In this document: positions 58,285-64,000 of the stretch, piece by piece
Position numbering within the stretch: position 1 is the stretch's first letter
How the letters are laid out: each line of letters opens with the position of its first letter
NCBI GenBank assembly: GCA_934045075.1
Contig: OW203736.1
Coordinates: forward strand, 4,074,591-4,138,590
DNA: 64,000 bases
DNA from: Yponomeuta sedellus
Taxonomy: Eukaryota > Arthropoda > Insecta > Lepidoptera > Yponomeutidae
Direction of reading: 5' to 3'
The notes under the pieces: model-generated
Databases searched by the model: none
The model's input: only the letters and a program-made list of their open reading frames with translations
Told to the model about the DNA's origin: nothing
Program-made: the position numbers and the translations under genes

Positions 58285-59549
58285 GTCCATTTCTTTAATC
58301 CACCATTATGCCTAAATGCTTGAATATATTTAAATTACGTACAGGTATGTACTTTTATAATAGTCCTACTGTACTTGTGTACTAAACAATCCAATGTACT
58401 TGTATACCATCGCAGAATACCTACAGCGTCAGTTTCCCGGTCAGAGTTTTTAACAAGTCCGTCAATTTCGCAGCCTCTTCATACGGCACGCAGTAATCCC
58501 TATTTCATATTTAAAACTCAAAGCACCTGCGTGTCACCTAACAATAAATCCGTGCTGCCACAGCTGCCGTCGCCTATCAAACAGCGTTTTTATATCATCG
58601 CCGGCATTAATAATGCTATCAAACCTCGGTTGGACCGTCAACGAAGTAATATATGCCATAGGCTAGGATACTGCGCAGCCGAAGGGCGGGAGCTATTTAG
58701 TGACGCAATGCGAAATTGTCTGCTTGAATGTTGAGATATTGTCGATAAACTGCATTGGCAGTTTGGCAAATTTGTTTAATTGTTGCTTTCCTAGTTTTTT
58801 ATAAATAAATAGGTTTGGGTTGTTGGTATAGTGTTGATAGAGTAGAAAAGATTGCGTGATATAGATCATAGACGCGTGGCCTGATTGAATTTCTGTAACT
58901 CAAATTCTAAATATAAATGTAACATAACAAACATATGATCCACACATCATAATCAATTAAATATAAAATCAATTAAACAGTTTCAAGAACGAAATAAAAT
59001 GTTTTTATTTCAGACCGAGATCCATTGTTACTGATAGTTTCACAAAATTCCAACAAATTTATTTTATTTTTACTTATTAATGATAAAAACTGTAGTACAA
59101 TGACAATTTAGCATAATAATAATATAAATCTAAATATAATAATAAAAATCCTTAAACTTAGGAGTGTGTAAGAGGTGTCGTGTTTTCTAAATAAGACCGT
59201 AATAAATGAACTACGCCAGTTAAGTTACCCAATATACCCGAACTTCGTCTCCGCTGTACCCAAGGCAACAACACAGCCAGGACATTTCTCCAGTACGAGC
59301 TATTAAATAAAAAGTCTTTTCGCATTAGATAAATGGTCGTGCATTCGCGACATCTGTCCCGACATGATTAGGGGTTTCCATTTTGTTGCGGCTTGTTTTT
59401 TCTAATAAAAATAAAGGACGACACTTTAATCCCTTCCCTTATGACTTGTCATTTGTCTGTATGCGTATTACGCGTACGAGTCCCGGCTGTCCGGGTTTCT
59501 CTGTATTTAATAAATACATACACAGAGAACACTTTCATCACCATCAAAC
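58285..59549. other. no gene accepted
   Basis: A 119-codon + frame at 58375-58734 lacks any recognised domain, and its composition is not distinctive. The rest is AT-rich. Confidence 0.5.
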
Positions 59550-59872
59550 AATTATATCCCCACCGAGGGCCACGGGTCTCTTCTCTGAGTAAGGTGTAGG
59601 CCATACTCCACCACGGGGGCCAAATCCGGATTGGTGGAGGCTTGCATGACTAGTGGCTGGTCTTACTGTTAGAACATTTGAAGCCGCCCCCTAAGGCGTC
59701 TGACGGCAGCCGGTATCAACTGCTTAGTGTGCCTTGTGAAGCACGGAAGCGCTCGGAAAAATGCCACGAGCGTTAGTCACAGACGGTCACCCATCCTGCA
59801 CCTGACCGCGCCTGTTGTTGCTTAACCCAAGTGATTGGTTCCAATCGCTCGGTGCGACTAGGCCGCTAGCGC
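59550..59872 (-). mobile_element. 5S-like SINE, divergent subfamily, near full length
   Basis: TATATCCCCACCGAGGGCCA, CGGATTGGTGGAGGCTTGCA, TGACTAGTGGCTGGTCTTAC, GGTCACCCATCCTGCACC, TGACCGCGCCTGTTGTTGC, CGACTAGGCCGCTAGCGC. It shows that the divergent 3' subfamily carries the same 5S-like head. Confidence 0.82.
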
Positions 59873-60121
59873 GAAAGAGGGATTGCGCGTATCAAACCCC
59901 ATGCGGAAAAGTTTTGTGTGACGAGATTGGATTCGAGATTGTTACGAGATTGCCGGCTATTTAGCTAAACAAATTGGTTTCCATGGCACGATCGATCATT
60001 CATACAACGGCGACGAGTGCGGAAAACATAAATAAAAATTGCACAAGGAAACTTGATGCTTAAATTACGTAGGTATATATATTCAACCTGGTGGTGACTA
60101 AGTAAGTACTAACGTCTAAGT
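59873..60121. other. no feature recognised
   Basis: Mixed spacer. Confidence 0.45.
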
Positions 60122-60285
60122 TAAAAACCTATTTAGAGGCTATAAATTCCACCCATGCCGGGATTCGAGCCCGCCACCTCAGGCTATCCGTGCCACCGCT
60201 CTTCTGAGCTAATGGGCGACTCACCGGCATTAGTGAAATTTCGAACGTCTTTACAATACTCTCTGTATTACGTACATGATATATT
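60122..60285 (-). mobile_element. tRNA-like SINE copy
   Basis: AAAAACCTATTTAGAGGCTA, GGGATTCGAGCCCGCCACC, CTGAGCTAATGGGCGACTC, TACTCTCTGTATTACGTACA. Confidence 0.82.
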
Positions 60286-60567
60286 TTATGTAAGATTATG
60301 TAATAGAAATAAAAATTTATTGTAAAACAGTGTTACACTGGTTACTGGGTCTATAGTAATTATGGTAATTATTTAACTTTTAGAATAGAATAGAATAGAA
60401 AAACATTTATTCAAATACCACAACACACATAAAAACATAAAAATAATAACATGGCCAGTAAAAGAACACACTTCAGGTAAGAAATATCAATAATAACAGT
60501 AATTTAATAAAATAAATGCATACAGACAAAGGGAGCTTAGCTGGTGGAGGAGCTGTGTGTCATGGAA
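60286..60567. other. LINE-like 3' end on - strand
   Basis: TAGAATAGAATAGAAAAACA, TTTATTCAAATACC and ACATGGCCAGTAAAAG are consistent with a reversed LINE end with a TTCTA tail. Confidence 0.4.
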
Positions 60568-60790
60568 TTTTATTGAATCTGATCTAATTTATCGAGTCCG
60601 AAGAAACCGTTTTCATCCTATATCTCAATTTGGTCTTTTATTGAATCTGATCTAATTTATCGAGTCCGAAGAAACCGTTTTCATCTAATATCTCAATTTG
60701 GATCTTTGTTTATCTGTGCGCCAAGTTTCACCCAAATGCGTTCAGCCGTTAATGCGTGATTGAATATAAAACAGCTTCATAAAATTTGCC
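60568..60790 (+). repeat. 68-bp tandem duplication within a non-LTR 3' end
   Basis: TTTTATTGAATCTGATCTAA to ATATCTCAATTTGG at 60568-60635 and again at 60636-60703. This is followed by GCCAAGTTTCACCCAAATGC and GTTCAGCCGTT, RTE-type words. Confidence 0.7.
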
Positions 60791-60851
60791 ATTTATAATA
60801 TACCTGATAAATAATCGCACTTGGCCCCGATTAGTATAAAATCTTTGCTAC

Positions 60852-61195
60852 TATTTTAAAAACCTATTTAGAGGCTAAAAATTCCACCCATGCCGGGATT
60901 CGAACCCGCGACCTCTAGCTATCCGTGCCAGCGCTCTTTCCAACTGAGCTAATTGGCGACTTACCGGCATTGGTGAAATTTCGAACCTCCTTACAATATT
61001 CTCTGTATTACGTTTTTAAAATTGTCCTTAGCACGGGTTAGTGCATTAGGGCTGATTCTTCAATATTCAGATAACTTTTATCTGAGGAATAAAAATGGCG
61101 GTTTGACAGCTCAGTATGAAAATTATGTCAAAACGCCATTTTTATTCCTCAGATAAAAGTTATCTGACTATTGAAAAATCAGCCCTAAAAAGAGT
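60852..61195 (-). mobile_element. tRNA-like SINE split by a MITE
   Basis: AAAAACCTATTTAGAGGCTA to GCACGGGTTAGTGCATTA, then the MITE at 61049-61185, then the remaining AAAA-rich end. Confidence 0.82.
61049..61185. mobile_element. 137-bp MITE with TA target site
   Basis: GGGCTGATTCTTCAATATTC and (inverted) GGGCTGATTTTTCAATAGTC, with arms of about 55 bp (CAGATAACTTTTATCTGAGG). TA at 61047-61048 and 61186-61187. It is inserted in the tRNA-like SINE. Confidence 0.85.
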
Positions 61196-61229
61196 TATAC
61201 TCTTTGCTACTAGTTTGTACTTAAGTAAG

Positions 61230-61430
61230 TTTAAGGCCGGACCGGACTCAAACCGGAGGGTGGGCAGCAGCGCCCCCTGCAGTACAATTCTACCAAACTG
61301 CGATCCCCAACCCGCATGCCCAGCGTGGGGATTATGGGCATTACCCCCTAATGATGGCACTACCTTGCGCTCATTATGGGAGGGCTATGTCCAGCAGTGG
61401 ACTAATATAGCCTGAAGAAGAAGTTTAAGG
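61230..61430 (+). repeat. dispersed repeat, second copy of 50180-50412 family
   Basis: GGTGGGCAGCAGCGCCCCCT, CATGCCCAGCGTGGGGATTA, GCTATGTCCAGCAGTGGACT, then GAAGAAGAAG. Confidence 0.7.
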
Positions 61431-61736
61431 CGCTCCTGACTCATAGCATACCTACCACAGCCTTGCAAGTCTTGCAACACATCGCTGAGCGTAATTAATC
61501 TCTATACCATCATCACCTTAAGACATCTTAATTAGCCCTCCAAATGAATGGTCAATGAAAACGGTTATTGCTCTCAGCTTGAGTACCAAAATGGCAGTAA
61601 AATTTATACGTCGTTGTTTTTGGTGGATTGCTTTATGCGATCAAAGATTTACTACGTTTCCTTCAGTAACCAAAATTGTTTTTGTGTGCATTTTTATGGG
61701 GGTGTGCGTGTTATTTTGTGTTTGTTGTGTTATATA
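61431..61736. other. no feature recognised
   Basis: Spacer with small open frames and no recognised domains. Confidence 0.45.
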
Positions 61737-61968
61737 CAGTCTGTTAGCTTTTAGAATATACCTCGGGCTCTAGGGTAGGCTTCGGTTTTCGCCGAAAGCA
61801 CACGAGTGTAATACTACTTCCTGCTCCGTATAAGTGTCATATTAGTTACTATATTTCTATGACGCGAATATATCTGATTCTAAAAAACCTACTTACCTAG
61901 AGGCTAAAATTTTCTATTCGATATCTGATTCTATATGATAGTAACCGAGGTATATTCCTAATAAACTG
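61737..61968. mobile_element. MITE A, 232 bp, TA-flanked
   Basis: CAGTCTGTTAGCTTTTAGAA on the left and CCGAGGTATATTCC, AATAAACTG on the right, with TA both sides. A partial tRNA-like SINE word (CCTACTTACCTAGAGGCTAA) sits inside near 61888. Confidence 0.75.
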
Positions 61969-61984
61969 TAACTATGTGTGAGCA

Positions 61985-62140
61985 TCTCGAAGAAGCGCTC
62001 GTGGCCTAGTCAAACCGAGTGATTGGACTGAATCACTCGAGTTAAGCAACGACAGGCGCGGCCAGGTGCAGGATGGGTGACCGTCCCGTGACTACCGATA
62101 GTGGCATTTTTCCGAGCGCTTCCGTGCTTCGCATGCGAGC
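61985..62140 (+). mobile_element. 5S-like SINE, head only
   Basis: AAGCGCTCGTGGCCTAGTC, TCACTCGAGTTAAGCAACG, ACAGGCGCGGCCAGGTGCAG, GATGGGTGACCGTCCCGTG, TTTTTCCGAGCGCTTCCG, then truncated at CTTCGCATGCGAGC. Best copy for comparison with 5S rRNA. Confidence 0.85.
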
Positions 62141-62154
62141 GTACATACACCGAG

Positions 62155-62265
62155 ACTGAGGTCAGTTGTACAAATGTAGGGCGGCCCCCAGTGGCAATCG
62201 AACCCACAACCTCAGTCTTGGTACCCAAGCGCCTTAACGGCTATACCAACGAGGTAGTCGTGGTT
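62155..62265 (-). repeat. tRNA-like SINE head, reversed
   Basis: AGTGGCAATCGAACCCACAA and TTAACGGCTATACCAACGAG; reversed this gives an A-box-like TTGGTATAGCCGTTAAGG and a B-box-like end. Confidence 0.55.
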
Positions 62266-62289
62266 ATGTTAAACTGTTCATATTTAGTA

Positions 62290-62445
62290 TTTTCTAAGGT
62301 TAACACGAGCACTAGACATAATAAAAACTGTTTTTATACGGATTTCCGAGTAATCCGAGACCACGGCACCTGAAAAAGTGCCGAAACGTCGGAAAATTGT
62401 AAAAATTTTATAAACAAGCATAAATCCGTATAAAACAGGTTTTAA
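62290..62445. repeat. CCGAAACGTCGG element
   Basis: GGTTAACACGAGCACTAGAC, AAAGTGCCGAAACGTCGG, AAATCCGTATAAAACAGG. Shorter relative of 45110-45350. Confidence 0.6.
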
Positions 62446-62744
62446 TACTGTTCATATTTACTCTGCTATTCTTGTCCCACTCTTCACAATTGGCATCGCC
62501 GCCTTCTCAAAAAGCTTCCCTAACAAATCACAAAGACGCAGTACAAATATGATGGAGTGTCCCCATAATAGCAACAATGCAGCCATTGCCAATAGAAACA
62601 GTCGGCGTGAATTGGCGACCTGCGCGGGCGCCGATCTCCGATCAATAGCCAAGATGGCCGCCCGTATAAATAGCGCGAAATCGTGCAACGTTTGTCATAT
62701 TGGTTTTCTTCAGCTTTTGCCTAAGGGTGTCTGCCCACTTTTTT
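62446..62744. other. unassigned; TATAAATA box in a GC-richer patch
   Basis: Bases 62620-62690 hold GCCAAGATGGCCGCCCG followed by TATAAATAGCGCG. It looks like a core promoter, but no gene follows. Confidence 0.3.
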
Positions 62745-62747
62745 TGT

Positions 62748-63008
62748 AGCCTATAAACGTCCCACTGCAGGGCACAGGCCTTCTCTCAGAGAGAGAGTAT
62801 GGGCTTAATTACTACGCGTGCCCACCGCGGATTGGCAATTTCAATGGCTGAGGTATTCCTCTTACGATGTGTTCCTTCACAGAGTGGTATTGCTAATTTA
62901 ACTTCACAAATTTACTTAACTTAGAAAACAAAGCCATTGGTACATCCGTACATCCCAGCACTGGGAATCGAACCTAGGTCTTCCGCTTCCGAGTCCATTG
63001 TTCTATCC
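62748..63008 (-). mobile_element. SINE of the CCTTCTCTCAGAGAGAG family with tRNA-like head
   Basis: TAAACGTCCCACTGCAGGGC, TTCTCTCAGAGAGAGAG, then the reversed head TGGGAATCGAACCTAGGTC and TTGTTCTATCCACTACC. It shows that this family is tRNA-derived. Confidence 0.7.
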
Positions 63009-63640
63009 ACTACCCAATCTGAATAGTTACATTTACGAAAATAAGATAAGATAACATAAGAATATTCTTTATTGTACACTGGAAAAACAACAAATACAAA
63101 ATAAATACGAATGTACATGGTACAATTGGCGGCCTTATTGCAAAAGCAATTTCTTCCAGACAACCTTACGAAAATATTATGTATGTTCGAAAAAATATCA
63201 GCTATTTCGAAAATCTTGTTAGGATACTTGTAATAAACACAAATTGTCATTTCCACGAGGAATACTTCCGAACGTTAATACGTCCTCTATGGGGTACTAT
63301 AGACGGTTCTACAATTCTATCCACTACCCAATCTGAACAGTTACATTTACGAAAATAAGATAAGATAACATAAGAATATTCTTTATTGTACACTGGAAAA
63401 ACAACAAATACAAAATAAATACGAATGTACATTGGACAATTGGCGGCCTTATTGCAAAAGCAATTTCTTCCAGACAACCTTACGAAAATATTATGTATGT
63501 TCGAAAAAATATCAGCTATTTCGAAACTATTGTTAGGATTCTTGTAATAAACACAAATTGTCATTTCCACGAGGAATACTTCCGAACGTTAATACGTCCT
63601 CTATAGGGCACTGTAGACGGTTCTACAATAAAATTCTATA
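63009..63640 (+). repeat. two tandem ~315-bp units of a LINE fragment carrying an inserted LINE tail
   Basis: Units 63009-63322 and 63323-63640 each run CAATCTGAA(T/C)AGTTAC to GACGGTTCTACAAT. Both contain the GATAAGATAACATAAG...CAGACAACC LINE 3' end (- strand) inserted at TACGAAAATA, which is duplicated on each side. The third unit downstream lacks it. Confidence 0.85.
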
Positions 63641-63954
63641 CACTACCCAATCTGAACAGTTGCATTTACGAAAATATTACGTATGTCCGAAATAATATCA
63701 TCTATTTCGAAAATATTGGTAGGTATCATAATATTGATACTTGTCATAAACACAAATTGTCATTTCCACGAGGAATACTTCCGAAAGTTAACACGTCCTC
63801 TATGGGGTACTGTATGCGGTTCTACAATAAGATTCTTCAAAATATGTTTAGACTTAGTACCGGTTTAAAGAATACGTTAAGCAGATTATACTCTGTGGAA
63901 AAAGCCTGTTATAACATTAGGAATTATTTGGAAGACATAGACGGCAGGTATTAA
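63641..63954 (+). pseudogene. LINE ORF2 C-terminal fragment
   Basis: The third unit of the array continues into a frame reading CMRFYNKILQNMFRLSTGLK, NTLSRLYSVEKACYNIRNYL, EDIDGRY and stop. This fits the RFYN.LP...FK..L...KAYYNI..YL end of CR1/Jockey-type ORF2 proteins. The polymerase domain is absent. Confidence 0.6.
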
Positions 63955-64000
63955 AATAATTTTAACGGGAATGTACATCACAACATCCTTGACATCACCC

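Noticed and set aside
58375..58734. 119-codon open frame
   Set aside because: No domain and no supporting context or codon signal; could be chance.
61995..62110. a 5S rRNA gene
   Set aside because: Only the 3' half is similar, the 5' half is diverged, and a SINE body and TSDs are seen in other copies.

Overview
The window looks like nuclear DNA from a moth or butterfly (Lepidoptera). It is AT-rich, has split genes with GT-AG introns, and is packed with short interspersed elements, LINE 3' ends and TIR-bearing MITEs of the kinds typical of lepidopteran genomes. No prokaryotic or organellar signal is visible. The species cannot be named from the sequence alone.

Two cellular genes are supported, and they converge tail to tail. 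On the + strand, bases 139-6468 carry the 3' three exons of HPS5 (Hermansky-Pudlak syndrome 5 homologue, Drosophila pink, a BLOC-2 subunit). Every splice phase agrees, and the protein ends in a RING-like Cys/His cluster. On the - strand, bases 54805-17275 carry the last four exons of a SoxD-class gene (SOX5/6/13, Drosophila Sox102F): a Q-rich helical exon, an APLNLSK exon, the HMG-box exon and the C-terminal exon. A 31 kb intron separates the last two exons from the rest. Both genes continue beyond the window at their 5' ends.

The remaining sequence is mostly transposable elements. The large SoxD intron holds a GC-rich, apparently intact Jockey-like non-LTR retrotransposon (about 22.1-27.3 kb; ORF1 with three CCHC knuckles, ORF2 with endonuclease and reverse transcriptase). 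About 300 bp downstream of it is a split reading frame resembling the N-terminal half of a RAG1/Transib-type transposase, with an apparent internal deletion. Around these lie at least 16 pieces of a SINE whose head resembles the 3' half of 5S rRNA, at least 11 copies of a tRNA-like SINE ending in AAAAACCTATTTAGAGGC, several other tRNA-headed SINEs, 5'-truncated LINE tails (one ending in 113 perfect TAGA units), and TA-flanked and 8-bp-TSD MITEs. Many are nested, and their target-site duplications can be read directly.

The most unusual structures are the following: a minisatellite-like array in the SoxD intron whose unit includes the splice acceptor and first ~35 bp of a coding exon (50620-51749); the RAG1-like split ORF; the 5S-like SINE family; repeated fold-back (head-to-head) SINE copies; and a perfect 57-bp-arm palindrome at 18513-18646. 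All identifications were made by eye. No database search was run, so family names are inferences from remembered motifs.
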